Source: Desulfosarcina ovata subsp. ovata
Lineage (GTDB): Bacteria > Desulfobacterota > Desulfobacteria > Desulfobacterales > Desulfosarcinaceae
DNA length: 64,000 nt
Reading direction: 5' to 3'
Assembly: GCF_009689005.1 (NCBI RefSeq)
Contig: NZ_AP021879.1
Location: 7,255,501-7,319,500, forward strand
Every line of letters begins with the position of its first letter. The first letter of the stretch is position 1. Both the position numbers and the translations under genes were made by a program. Below the pieces are notes generated by a model. That model saw nothing but the letters and a program-made list of their open reading frames with translations. It ran no database searches and was not told the DNA's origin. This document shows positions 25,666 to 34,853 of this stretch, piece after piece.

Positions 25666-27555
25666 TTGAGAGATGAGGCGCGTCGTTTGAATGACCGTTG
25701 TTGTAAACAGGCTTTCGGACTGACCGATGTTGTTGTTTCGGCCAAAGAGGAGCGTGGACGCTGTGAAATCTGTCATGGCCCAATGAAAGTTCAGAAAACA
25801 TACCGCCATGAAGGCAGGACCCTTCGACATGGAGTATTCGAAGTATGTGAAACAGTGTATGTTTGTGCCGGCCGATGCCATCATCCCGTCGGCACCTTGG
25901 TGACCCAAAGATCTTTATCCGTGTCGCAAACTATTATGCCAAACTGCAATGCCGGCTATGATTTGATGGTTTTTGTCGGACGCCAGCGGTTGCTTGAACA
26001 TCGGCAGCGAGAAGAGATCATGGCAGCGCTCAATGACGACTATGGCATTCGTATCTCAGCTGGTGAAGTCAGTGACTTGGCCATGCGGTTTTCACAATAT
26101 TTTCTACGGCTTCATTATGCAAAAGCCGACCGCATAAGAAAAATATTGGAAAATGACGGTGGATGGCCGATGCACATCGATGCAAGCGGAGAAAACGGCC
26201 GAGGCACGCTTTTTGTTGTGATGGCCGGTTGGCGAAAATGGGTGCTTGGCGCATGGAAGATAGCCACTGAGAAAGCTGAACTTATTTTGCCATGTCTGCG
26301 CGACACCGTTGAAAGATTCGGCCCGCCTTGTGCGGGGATGCGAGATTTAGGGCGAGCGGTCACACCGGCGCTGAACGATTTGGTTTCCGAATTGGGATTG
26401 GAGATCCCTGTTTTGGCCTGCCATCAGCATTTTCTGGCGGATATCGGCAAAGATCTTTTAAATTCTGACCATTGTGCCCTTCGCGACCTTTTTCGCAGAA
26501 CCAAGGTTCAGGCCGACATTAAGCGCCTGATTCGCGAGTTCGGCGGAAAGATTGGTTTACAGATCGATGATGCTCGGCAAACGGTTATTGCATGGCAAGA
26601 GATGGAAGACCATACATATCAATTGCCGCCGGGAAAAAATGGGATAGCGGTTGTCCGTGCGCTAAGCCAATGGGTGATCGACTATCATGCCGACGCCTCC
26701 GGGCTGGATTTTCCATTTGACCGACCCTATTTCGATTTTTTTAACCGCTGCATGATCGGATCAAAAGCGATTGATGCGTTTCTTCGTATCCCATCCGATG
26801 ATCGAAAAGTAACGGGTGCACTCAAACGGCTTGGCCGGATTTTGACCAAAGTTGCATGTGAAGTTCCTTTTCGTCACATCATCAAGCGTCTTCAACGCCG
26901 TGCTGAGCTATTCGATGAATTGCGGGATCAACTGCGGACCGCGAAAAAACTGCCCGAAAATGAAACAGTGGCAGACATTGATTTGATGCGGAAACGATTT
27001 TACGATTGGACGGCATCGCTCAAAGAACGTCGTCCCAAAAGAGGCCCGGCCCAAGATATGCGTGATGCCATTGATATCATCTTGAAACATATCGATGTTC
27101 ATGGCGAACACCTTTGGGGCCACGTTATTACGTTACCGGAGAACGCCCCTTCTCGAATGCGACTTGTGAGTCGTACAAACGAAATTATAGAAAATTTTTT
27201 CGGCACCATAAAACATGGCGAACGACGCAGGAGTGGGCGGAAAAACCTCACACATGATTTTGAACGATTACCGGCTGAGGCAGCGCTGGTGTACAATCTG
27301 AACCAACCCGATTATGTCAGTGCCGTTTGCGGATCCATTGATCGTCTTCCTCTTGCTTTTGCACAACTCGATAAAGAAGAAGCGCGGAGAAAAGAAAAAG
27401 GGTTACCGTCCCAAAAGATGTCAAATCTGGATAAAATACTTCAACTTTCCACTTCATCTTTATCTTCCGCTGATCGCCATGTTGTAAGAACGGAAAATAT
27501 GAATCAACGCATCATCAAGGCAGCCAGAAGCCGCGCTCCGCGCGTCGCGTGTTGA
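25666..27555 (+). CDS. DDE transposase with N-terminal zinc ribbon (probable -1 frameshift product)
   Basis: 629 residues counted from a TTG at 25666 that has no ribosome site. The frame is open further upstream through the A9 run, so the product is probably a fusion with the 24959 protein. Zinc ribbon CEICHGPMK...CAGRCHH near 30-70. Core: D in WPMHIDASGENG, D in AGMRDLGRAVTP, C-x-x-H (LACHQHF) as in IS256/MULE-like transposases, E in NEIIENFFGTIKHGERR. No named IS family recognised. Intact. Confidence 0.82.
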   Translation: MRDEARRLNDRCCKQAFGLTDVVVSAKEERGRCEICHGPMKVQKTYRHEGRTLRHGVFEVCETVYVCAGRCHHPVGTLVTQRSLSVSQTIMPNCNAGYDLMVFVGRQRLLEHRQREEIMAALNDDYGIRISAGEVSDLAMRFSQYFLRLHYAKADRIRKILENDGGWPMHIDASGENGRGTLFVVMAGWRKWVLGAWKIATEKAELILPCLRDTVERFGPPCAGMRDLGRAVTPALNDLVSELGLEIPVLACHQHFLADIGKDLLNSDHCALRDLFRRTKVQADIKRLIREFGGKIGLQIDDARQTVIAWQEMEDHTYQLPPGKNGIAVVRALSQWVIDYHADASGLDFPFDRPYFDFFNRCMIGSKAIDAFLRIPSDDRKVTGALKRLGRILTKVACEVPFRHIIKRLQRRAELFDELRDQLRTAKKLPENETVADIDLMRKRFYDWTASLKERRPKRGPAQDMRDAIDIILKHIDVHGEHLWGHVITLPENAPSRMRLVSRTNEIIENFFGTIKHGERRRSGRKNLTHDFERLPAEAALVYNLNQPDYVSAVCGSIDRLPLAFAQLDKEEARRKEKGLPSQKMSNLDKILQLSTSSLSSADRHVVRTENMNQRIIKAARSRAPRVAC

Positions 27556-27601
27556 GGGATATTGTAAAATCCAACCGTAGAATGACGCTTAAGAGGGAAA
27601 C

Positions 27602-27977
27602 AGTAACCCTGCCGATTCCTTCCGAAGTTGGATGGGCTGTCATTGATTATCTGAAATACGGCAGGCCAAAAGTGGATTTGCCTGTTCTTTTTGTAAGGCA
27701 CGTGGCGCCATTTCTTCCCTTTTCGGAAAATGATCATCTGTATCAGATAATCCGTGATTATATGCGGATTGCACATCTGCCTACTTTGAAGAAGCACCGT
27801 GGTATGCACTCTCTTCGTCATACGGCAGCTTCAAGAATGCTTGAGCATGACACACCGCTTGCTGTCATCTCGGATATTCTGGGTCATACGGACACGGACG
27901 CTACAGCAGTCTATTTGAAGGTGGGCATCAATAAGCTTAAAGAATGCTGTCTGCATACTCCGGAGGTGGGCTCATGA
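27602..27977 (+). pseudogene. ritA, C-terminal catalytic part (interrupted)
   Basis: Continues 23884-24737 in frame. Carries HSLRHTAASRMLEHDTPLAVISDILGHTDTDATAVYLKV: H-x-x-R box, second His and the nucleophile Tyr in AVYLKV. The stop overlaps the ritB start (ATGA at 27974-27977), the tight packing typical of RIT trios. Confidence 0.9.
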
Positions 27978-28111
27978 GAAACTACCCGTTCAGAGGTCCA
28001 TTTGCAGAGCATATCAAAAACCATGTCGGCTTGAAGCAAGCGGTCGGGTATAAATATGAGGCAGAAACGGCGCATCTATCAAGATTTTCCTCCTTTACCG
28101 CTGAAAAATAT
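27974..28111 (+). pseudogene. ritB, tyrosine recombinase, N-terminal part (interrupted)
   Basis: 46 codons (MRNYPFRGPFAEHIKNHVGL…FTAEKY) from the ATG at 27974. The reading frame passes directly into 34005 (PEASILSKEIVLEW) when the ISLre2-like element and one AAAAATAT copy are removed. Confidence 0.88.
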
Positions 28112-28288
28112 CGAGCTGTGCGGACGGCGGTGGACCCCAAAGGTTACAATGCCAAGCCTATATATGGTGCAAAGGGCTCTAAACAAAAATAACTCGTTGA
28201 AAATATGTCAGAATTAACTGGACAGATATAAAGATATATGCGATGTTTTGGTAGATTACTATCTCAAATTTCGAGACGGAGGCTACCA

Positions 28289-28513
28289 ATGAGCAAATAC
28301 AAAATCGAAGTTATGGTTAACTTGGTTGAATGTGATGAGGAAGCGGACGATAAGCCCATTGAACTGGAAGATGGATGTTATCAATACACCATAAACGCTG
28401 ATGCCGGTGAAAATATAGACGACTGCGAAATAGCAGTTTTAAATACGGCATACCCTGCAATAAGAGACGCCATAGCACGACACATGGAAAAGGTGTCTAA
28501 AAAAAAGTCCTGA
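28289..28513 (+). CDS. first ORF of the ISLre2-like element
   Basis: 74 residues from ATG 28289, with GGAGG at 28278-28282. Acidic small protein (IEVMVNLVECDEEADDKPIELEDG…) ending KVSKKKS. The run of eight A followed by G (28499-28507, A AAA AAG heptamer) at its end is a classic -1 slippery site. After slipping, the frame continues as KVLIFSGANQIG into the transposase. Function alone unknown. Confidence 0.75.
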   Translation: MSKYKIEVMVNLVECDEEADDKPIELEDGCYQYTINADAGENIDDCEIAVLNTAYPAIRDAIARHMEKVSKKKS

Positions 28514-28974
28514 TTTTCAGTGGGGCTAATCAAATTGGGGTAAATGAACGCCCATATCTGGTGGATGGCGCCGTGGGGCGTTTTGCGTTTGAAACCCACT
28601 TCGCATTTGATAAAAATGGCGTTCGGTTTGACAGTAGTCAGTCTATATTTGCCCCATTAGGACCGAATCAGTTTTATTTGACCACGGGCTTTAAGGAACG
28701 GGCCATGATAATGGGTAATACGGAAGGATCCTTTCGGAAAACATCAAAATGGCTCAACTTCATACGGCACCAAATAGAAGGCGGTACGCCACATCGCACA
28801 TTGCATGATCAGACCCAGAAAGAAGGTCGGGAATTGATCGACCATTTAAAGCAAAAGGCCGATGATTTGAATCATGGCAACTTCAGCGCTGACGGATGTT
28901 GTATCAACCCAGATATTCCCAGGGGCGGAGAACCGATATCAATTCCCATGGATGAAGTTCACAAGGCCCTTTCT
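28514..28974 (+). pseudogene. ISLre2-like transposase, N-terminal part (interrupted)
   Basis: Open in the -1 frame after the A8G site: GRFAFETHFAFDKNGVRFDSS, GPNQFYLTTGFKERAMIMG, RGGEPISIPMDEVHKALS. At TCT (28972-28974) homology to the expected protein ends and the inserted module begins. The first start codon in the frame is a GTG at 28561 without a ribosome site, which supports frameshift expression. Confidence 0.75.
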
Positions 28975-29363
28975 AAAGGATCTTTCGACTGTCGTAGCTC
29001 ACGAACTCAGAGACTCGCATCTCACGGACTCAGAGACTCAAAGCCCACTAACCCACTGACTCATTTTCAATTGTAGAAAAAAATATAGAACAAATAATCA
29101 CGGCTCAGTCCTCCTCACCTCACTCACTCCGAACCTCCCATCACATACCTTGGCAATCGCATGTCCGCCCCCTTCAATTTTCATTCAGAGAGTTATCAAA
29201 AACAAAATCCGGTGCTCAGCATTTTTCACTGAAGCACCAGTTCATTTGTTCACCCGTAGAAAAAGGGTATTATACAGGGAGTTACAAACCGATTAGGAGG
29301 CGGGCTACAGAATTCGTCGATAAGGATGAAGGGGGCATTGGCCTGCCCCCTTCGGCAACCAAG

Positions 29364-30233
29364 ATGGAGGCACCCATCCCGATCACCATAGCAATTACCA
29401 ATGCTACCTACATTTGCCTTTATTCGCAAGGACTTCTTGCCGATTATCTGGCAGAGACGATCTGTCCAAAATGTTCTGTTGATTGCGCTTGCCAGCAGCC
29501 ACTGCCATCGCTTGAATTGACCAACTCTACCGTTTGTCGCACTTTGTACAAGCTTGAAAAGGATCACGAGGGGATCGATACGGTGGTCAAGGATATGGCC
29601 CAGATTGTTCTGGTCAGATGTCCCATATGTAAAAGCCGGTTCCGGTTGCTCCCGGCGGATATTCTTCCCTACAAACTTTACTCACTTTCGGTGATTGAGC
29701 TCTCGGTAAGCCTATACAACCGAGGAGACATGGCATTGCGCCAAGTGGTATGGGATCATCTTTACGGTGATCACACCCCTGAGCACGCGACACTTCACGC
29801 ATGGACAGAAGGGTTGGGTGCCTGGTGGCTGGGCAGGCCGATGGGGGAAACGGCCTTTTCAATACCGGCCACCCGGATCCAGGCGGAGTTGGAAATCCGT
29901 TACCCACAGATGTGTTCATTGCATGGTCAACCGGTTTGGATCAACCCGGATCGTTACCGCAGCCAGGGGCGCCGGGAACGTCTTGAAGCCTGCAAACAAT
30001 TTGAATTTGTCAGTACGCTGATCGCGTCCGAAAACCCGCCAAACTTCGCTGAACTCAACTGTCTCATCGTCAGTTGGGGCAATTCGTTCGGCCTTGGCTT
30101 TAAAACCGGCATTAGCTGCACGGCGGCTGAACACATCAATTTTAAAAATATGCGAACATGGGGCCACATTCTTCCAAAGGAGCCCTTGTCATGTCCGATT
30201 CATGGGAGATCGCCGCCTGGCGGTTCGAAATGA
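29364..30233 (+). CDS. zinc-binding accessory protein (DUF6431-like)
   Basis: 289 residues. N-terminal CPKCSVDCAC and CPICKSRFRLLPADILPYKLYSLSVIEL, the latter the typical 'CP.C…R.LP..L.PYK.Y' region of the DUF6431 group seen beside transposases. C-terminal CSLHG and SCPIHG pairs. Overlaps the start of the DDE gene by 43 bp. Likely DNA binding, role in the transposon unknown. The start at 29364 has no strong ribosome site and could be later. Confidence 0.7.
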   Translation: MEAPIPITIAITNATYICLYSQGLLADYLAETICPKCSVDCACQQPLPSLELTNSTVCRTLYKLEKDHEGIDTVVKDMAQIVLVRCPICKSRFRLLPADILPYKLYSLSVIELSVSLYNRGDMALRQVVWDHLYGDHTPEHATLHAWTEGLGAWWLGRPMGETAFSIPATRIQAELEIRYPQMCSLHGQPVWINPDRYRSQGRRERLEACKQFEFVSTLIASENPPNFAELNCLIVSWGNSFGLGFKTGISCTAAEHINFKNMRTWGHILPKEPLSCPIHGRSPPGGSK

Positions 30234-31753
30234 TCAGTCCACTTTTGGATGACAAACTGACCGAAGCAAAAAAACGGCACATTCTTAGCGATCGTACGCG
30301 GAAGTCTGTTCAATGGCCGTGTTCGTCCCAAAAAAGGCCGATCGGCAGAAGCACACTGTTCCGATGGCTGAAAGACTACCGCGAAAAAGGCTTTTTGGGG
30401 CTGATGCCCAAGGTCAGAAAAGACAAAGGGATGGCCCGCACCGACCGCTGTGAACAGGTGAACTACGCCCTGGGGCTTTTGTACGAAGAGCCCGGACGTT
30501 CTTTGACCCAGCTGATGATTTACCTCGAATTGGAGTTCGGTGAGCTGTCCATGAGTCGCTCGACCCTTAGCCGGGATCTTCACGCACACCCGGCGTTTAT
30601 GGGCATTTTGCGACGCCGAAAGACAGCAGGCAAAAAACTGCGGGACCTGTACGAGACCGACCAGCCGCACGAAATTTGGCAGTTGGACGCCAAAGGCCCG
30701 TTTTCAGTAATGTTGACCAACAGCCAAACGATCCGGGTCCATGTGCTGTCGATTCTCGATGATTTTAGCCGTTACATTCTGGCCGCCATTATCGCACAGG
30801 CTGAAAATATCCAAGCCGCCGTCAGGGTCTTTCGCCTGGCCGCGTCCAAGTGGGGGATTGCCCTTCGCATGCAGTTCGATCGCGCCTCGGCTTATGACTC
30901 CGAAGTCTTCCGCACCGGCCTTGCCTTTTTGGGGGTTCATCGAAACTGGGTAAAATCCCGCAACCCAGAGGCACAGGGGAAAATCGAGGCTTATCACCGA
31001 TCCCTGAAAAAATGGTTCGTCAAAGAGCTGCCAAACCAGGAGGTGGTCGATATCCATCATCTGGAGGCCCTGCTTCAGGCGACGATCGCTTTGGTCTACA
31101 ACCGGCACCACCATCGTGAAATCAAGATGACCCCGGAACAAGCCCTGGCCCGACGCATCTCAACACGGCGCGTCGGTGCCGACCAACTTGCCCAGGCATT
31201 TCAAATTGCCGCCCAGGCCAAAAGCCACCCGAAGACCGGCCAGGTGAATCTACCCAACGGCCTTTTCCGTGTGCCGGCCCGCTTTGCAGGAAAAAAATGT
31301 CATTTTCGCTATGATCCGGTAAACACAGACCAAGCCTTGCTGATCATCGATGACGCGCACCAGATCCCGCTTGAACCCTTCACCAAAAAGCATCCCTTCG
31401 ATTTTCAAAAGACAGAGGAAAAACGGGGCACCGGCCAGCTGCAAAAACTTCTGGATGTCTGGCAGGGTCGCTGCCGGCCCAATGCCCAGCCCGGCTTCGG
31501 TTTGCCGGAAGTGTTTCGTGAGTTCAGCCGGCTGCTGCAGCGCCCCGTTCCCATCGACCAACGAGAAGCCGCGGCCATCGAAGCCTTTTATCGACAAAAC
31601 GGCCCGTTGCCCGCACAGCCGTTTCGCCGGGCGATCGACAAAACCGCTGACGCCCTTGGACCCAACCGTGCCCTGAAAGCCTATCTGCAATACCTGGAAA
31701 GGCTTGTAAAGGCACAGATAAAGAAACCCGACCCGCAGGAGGAACCACTATGA
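30191..31753 (+). CDS. Mu/TniA-type DDE transposase
   Basis: 520 residues from ATG 30191 (inside the previous gene). N-terminal HTH domains (STLFRWLKDYREKGFLGLMPKVRKDKG, SMSRSTLSRDL) followed by the rve core: D in IWQLDAKGPFS (near 170), D in LRMQFDRASAYDS (near 235), E in PEAQGKIEAYHRSLKKW (near 270). C-terminal beta domain (NLPNGLFRVPARFAGKKCHFRYDP). Stop overlaps the ATPase start (ATGA). Related in layout, not in close sequence, to the DDE gene at 20173. Confidence 0.9.
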   Translation: MSDSWEIAAWRFEMISPLLDDKLTEAKKRHILSDRTRKSVQWPCSSQKRPIGRSTLFRWLKDYREKGFLGLMPKVRKDKGMARTDRCEQVNYALGLLYEEPGRSLTQLMIYLELEFGELSMSRSTLSRDLHAHPAFMGILRRRKTAGKKLRDLYETDQPHEIWQLDAKGPFSVMLTNSQTIRVHVLSILDDFSRYILAAIIAQAENIQAAVRVFRLAASKWGIALRMQFDRASAYDSEVFRTGLAFLGVHRNWVKSRNPEAQGKIEAYHRSLKKWFVKELPNQEVVDIHHLEALLQATIALVYNRHHHREIKMTPEQALARRISTRRVGADQLAQAFQIAAQAKSHPKTGQVNLPNGLFRVPARFAGKKCHFRYDPVNTDQALLIIDDAHQIPLEPFTKKHPFDFQKTEEKRGTGQLQKLLDVWQGRCRPNAQPGFGLPEVFREFSRLLQRPVPIDQREAAAIEAFYRQNGPLPAQPFRRAIDKTADALGPNRALKAYLQYLERLVKAQIKKPDPQEEPL

Positions 31754-32484
31754 ACCCATCGTCCTACTTTGCCTTTGACGATTTTGCACGGGCGCTTGAA
31801 AACCTTGAAAACGCCTTTCGAAACGAAAACGACCGTTATCTGATGTTAACCGGCGAGACCGGTGTCGGTAAAACATGGCTGTGCCGGCAGTTGAACACCG
31901 TCCTAGACCGCTGCCGGCATCGCGTGTTCTATTTTTCTCACGCACGTCACCTGAGTGCAACCGCCCTGATCCGCGTGCTGGCAACCTGGATGAGACTGCC
32001 CACCCGACGCTCTCACAGCGAAACGCTCCAAGGCCTGATATCCGCCCTTGGCGAACACCCCCACCAGTTGCTGTTATGGTTCGACGAAGCACACGAACTG
32101 GCCGATGAAACCCTGCTGGAGGCAAAGGCGCTGGCCGAAAGCGACCTTGACGGCAGTTGCCCGGTACGCATCCTTTTAATCGGCATGCCTTTGCTGCGGG
32201 ACAGAGTTCAGGCCATTGCCCCTTTGTGGCGGCGTATCGTGGTGCGCGAAGAGTTGACCGGTCTGACATTCGATGAACTGCCCCCTTTTATCGAACATCA
32301 CTTCGGTGCCGAAAATCTGCAGCGCATCTGTCAGCAGGGGCTGCATATCCTGTTTGAACGCGCCAGAGGTATCCCGGGCCTGGTTGTCCCCAGGTTCAAA
32401 AAAATCCTGGCCGAAAACAAATCCGGCGGCCCCATCGATCCTTTGTTTCTCGACGACATGCTCCAACGCTGGGAACTGACATGA
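31750..32484 (+). CDS. AAA ATPase (TniB/ExeA-like) of the module
   Basis: 244 residues. Walker A GETGVGKT near residue 35, Walker B LLLWFDEAHEL near 110, LLIGMPLLRDRV sensor region and a C-terminal helical lid. Starts on the transposase stop. Predicted target-selection partner of the DDE transposase. Confidence 0.9.
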   Translation: MNPSSYFAFDDFARALENLENAFRNENDRYLMLTGETGVGKTWLCRQLNTVLDRCRHRVFYFSHARHLSATALIRVLATWMRLPTRRSHSETLQGLISALGEHPHQLLLWFDEAHELADETLLEAKALAESDLDGSCPVRILLIGMPLLRDRVQAIAPLWRRIVVREELTGLTFDELPPFIEHHFGAENLQRICQQGLHILFERARGIPGLVVPRFKKILAENKSGGPIDPLFLDDMLQRWELT

Positions 32485-32497
32485 AAGGGGATATGCC

Positions 32498-32956
32498 ATG
32501 AACCCGCAGCAAGCCGAAATCCTGCGTGACATCGTACAGCGTATGATGGCGCGCTACATCACCGTCAGACCTCAGGGCATCGATCTGGGTAACAAAAGAA
32601 AACCGATCCCAGCGCTTGACAGCCGGATCCTTGATTACGGCGCCGCCCGAACGCTCTACCGGAACCGACGCCCTGTCTGCCGATCTCTGGATGCCGTCAA
32701 CCCCATCGGTGATACGGAAAAACGCTGCCAGAAATGTCTCGACAGAGATCAATGCACCGGTCAGGTGCGCTTGGACCTGCTGTTCGACAACACCCCTTAC
32801 AGGCTCCTGCTCGCCTACACTTCCGCTAAAAACTTCCTGATTTACACCGGTAAACTCGTTGAAAAAAAACTTGAAATTCGTTCAATCAATACCAAGATCG
32901 TCGTTGTTAACAGAGGCTCATGGGGTGAGTTGCGGTTCTGCGTTGCTGACGTGTAG
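32498..32956 (+). CDS. small protein closing the DDE/AAA operon (unknown)
   Basis: 152 residues, 13 bp after the ATPase stop, with GAAAGGGG before the ATG. Contains CQKCLDRDQCTGQ, a small Cys cluster, and a beta-rich C-terminal part (VRLDLLFDNTPYRLLLAYTSAKNFLIYTGKLV). The position corresponds to the TniQ/accessory place in Tn5053-like operons, but the sequence does not look like TniQ. Function unknown. Confidence 0.7.
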   Translation: MNPQQAEILRDIVQRMMARYITVRPQGIDLGNKRKPIPALDSRILDYGAARTLYRNRRPVCRSLDAVNPIGDTEKRCQKCLDRDQCTGQVRLDLLFDNTPYRLLLAYTSAKNFLIYTGKLVEKKLEIRSINTKIVVVNRGSWGELRFCVADV

Positions 32957-33116
32957 CGGATAGATATACTGGTTTCTTGTTGTAAGTCGGTTCTTTCCGG
33001 TTGTTGGCGAAACGTCATCCACGCGGTAAGCTTTATCATTTGTTCATTTGAACGCGTCTCGATTATGAACGATATGATATAGGTTAACGCGGCGATATCG
33101 GATGTCATCCGAATGA

Positions 33117-33968
33117 TCTCATGAAACGTGGGATGACAGTCTCAAAAAGCGTGGCACACGACATTTCGACTATAATCCGATTGAACTGTTGAATAATCCC
33201 GTCATTTACGAAGAACCCAGTCAAACGGTCAACATAAGCATAGACGACGTAACCCCCAAAAGGCAAAAGGATACACGAGAAAGCCCACAAGTCACGGAGC
33301 ATAAGCGAAAATATGTACATGATACCGTATGCCACATTGAACATGGAGGCCTAAAATACGTATTGGCCGCTGATGGCACCAAATCATGCTTGTGGTTGCT
33401 AATCGCATTTCTTTTGTCGAATTCTCTATTCGGCAAACGTCTTCAGATTTTTACCGACGGCCATAAGGCGCTAAATGATGCCATCGTCAAGCAATTTGGG
33501 TGGCACAAGAATATGCAAATTGTTCTTGATTGGTTTCATCTATGCAAGAAGTTCAAAGAAGAATTGAGCATGGGGATGAAAGGCAGAAAGCTCAGAAATG
33601 AAACGCTTCGCGCGGTTATGCCGTTATTATGGCACGGTCTTACAAACAAAGCCATCTCATATCTTGAAAACATCCCGGCATCCGAAATTAAGGATGATAA
33701 TCATATTCAAAAGCTCATTGACTATTTGGGCCGGAATATATCCTCCATTCCCAACTATGATATGCGCAAACGGCTAAATCTTCGGAACTCGAGTAATGTG
33801 GGTGAAAAGATGAACGACCTCGTTGTTTCAAATCGCCAAAAGAAGAATGGAATGAGTTGGGCGAAGAAAGGATCCCTCAATCTGGCTATCATCACAACTT
33901 TGAAAATTAACGATGAATATCACAATTGGTTCAGAAATAAGGAAGTAAAATTTAGCTTAGCGGCTTGA
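33117..33968 (+). pseudogene. ISLre2-like transposase, C-terminal part (interrupted)
   Basis: In frame with the N-terminal half if the module is removed. D in VNISIDDVTPKRQK, D in LQIFTDGHKALND, the D-x-x-H motif VLDWFHLCKKFKEE, and a distal NVGEKMNDLVVSNRQKKNGMSWAKKGSLNLA typical of UPF0236/ISLre2 transposases. It ends 28 bp before the right inverted repeat. Confidence 0.82.
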
Positions 33969-34004
33969 CCATTTAAGATATCGTCCGCACAGCTCGAAAA
34001 ATAT

Positions 34005-34853
34005 CCCGAAGCATCGATCCTTTCAAAGGAAATAGTATTGGAGTGGTGCTCAAAAAGGAACTATGAGGCACAGGCCAATCAGTGTGCAAGAGCCTCTATC
34101 TTGCGGCAGCTTGCCGTGTATATGGAAAATATTGGAATTGGCGCATACGTCCTCCCAAAAGGATATTACCCGGCGGGACAGCAGTATGTTTCTCACATCT
34201 ATACGGAAAATGAACTGAAACGATTCTTCCATCAGACGGATCAATGCTGCTACGTCGGTGAATGTCCATATCGCCATCTCATCATGCCGGTATTTTTCCG
34301 GCTAGTTTACGCCTGCGGCCTTCGGTCTTCCGAAGCAAGACTTCTGAAGGTCGAAAATGTGGATACGGATGCAGGCATACTGAGCATTCATCATTCAAAA
34401 AAAGACAATAGCCGTTTGGTTGCCATGTCAGACGAGCTTACCGGTCGATGCCGGAACTACTCTGAAAATGTGCATAACCTTTCAAAGGGGTCTGATTGGT
34501 TTTTCCCAGGACTTAAAGGAAAGCCAATGACTGTAGGAAATGTTTACCACAATTTCAGGCGATTCCTGTGGAGAGCCGGCATCTCTCATGGCGGAAGAGG
34601 AAAAGGTCCGAGAGTACACGATTTTCGTCATACATATGCCTGCCAGTGTCTGAAAAAATGGGTGATGGAAGGGAAAGACATTGCCGCATATCTTCCTGTA
34701 CTGAAAACATATATGGGACACGATTCCTTTGAGGAAACAACCTATTACCTCAGACTTACAGCTGATATCTTTCCAGATATATCCATCAAACTCGAAGGGT
34801 GTTATCCTGATATCATTCCTCGACTGGAGGGTAATGGCTATGAAACCTACTGA
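34005..34853 (+). pseudogene. ritB, C-terminal part (interrupted)
   Basis: Continues 27974-28111 in frame, giving a 328-residue recombinase when joined. Catalytic residues: ACGLRSSEARLLK (Arg), RVHDFRHTYACQCLKKW (H-x-x-R equivalent), MGHDSFEETTYYLRL (His and Tyr). The frame at the 3' side is intact and overlaps ritC. Confidence 0.9.

Larger units (their letters stand above)
24738..27593 (+). mobile_element. 2856-bp insertion sequence in ritA (zinc-ribbon DDE, frameshift type)
   Basis: Terminal inverted repeats CTACAGCGTCAGAATACAGT (left) and CTTAAGCGTCATTCTACGGT (right, complement) share AGCGTCA, TAC and GTTGGATT positions. The 8-bp duplications AGGGAAAC are at 24730-24737 and 27594-27601. 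Two genes: a winged-helix ORF and a large DDE transposase in the -1 frame behind a run of nine A. I cannot place it in a named IS family. Confidence 0.93.
28975..33116 (+). mobile_element. four-gene DDE/AAA transposon module inside the ISLre2-like transposase
   Basis: Boundaries inferred from where the host transposase frame breaks (…KALS) and resumes (HETWDDSLKKRG); TCT stands at both junctions (28972-28974 and 33117-33119). I could not find convincing terminal inverted repeats; the left end has two ACTCAGAGACTC direct repeats (29005, 29029). Genes: a DUF6431-like zinc protein, Mu-type DDE transposase, AAA ATPase and a Cys-containing small protein, all on the plus strand with overlaps. The first 390 bp and the last 160 bp hold no gene. 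Confidence 0.7.
28112..33996 (+). mobile_element. ISLre2-like insertion in ritB, itself split by a DDE/AAA module
   Basis: Perfect 15-bp inverted ends CGAGCTGTGCGGACG at 28112-28126 and its complement at 33982-33996. 8-bp duplications AAAAATAT at 28104-28111 and 33997-34004. Contains a small first ORF, a transposase whose two halves lie at 28514-28974 and 33117-33968, and a four-gene module between them. Without the module the element would be about 1.75 kb. Confidence 0.92.
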
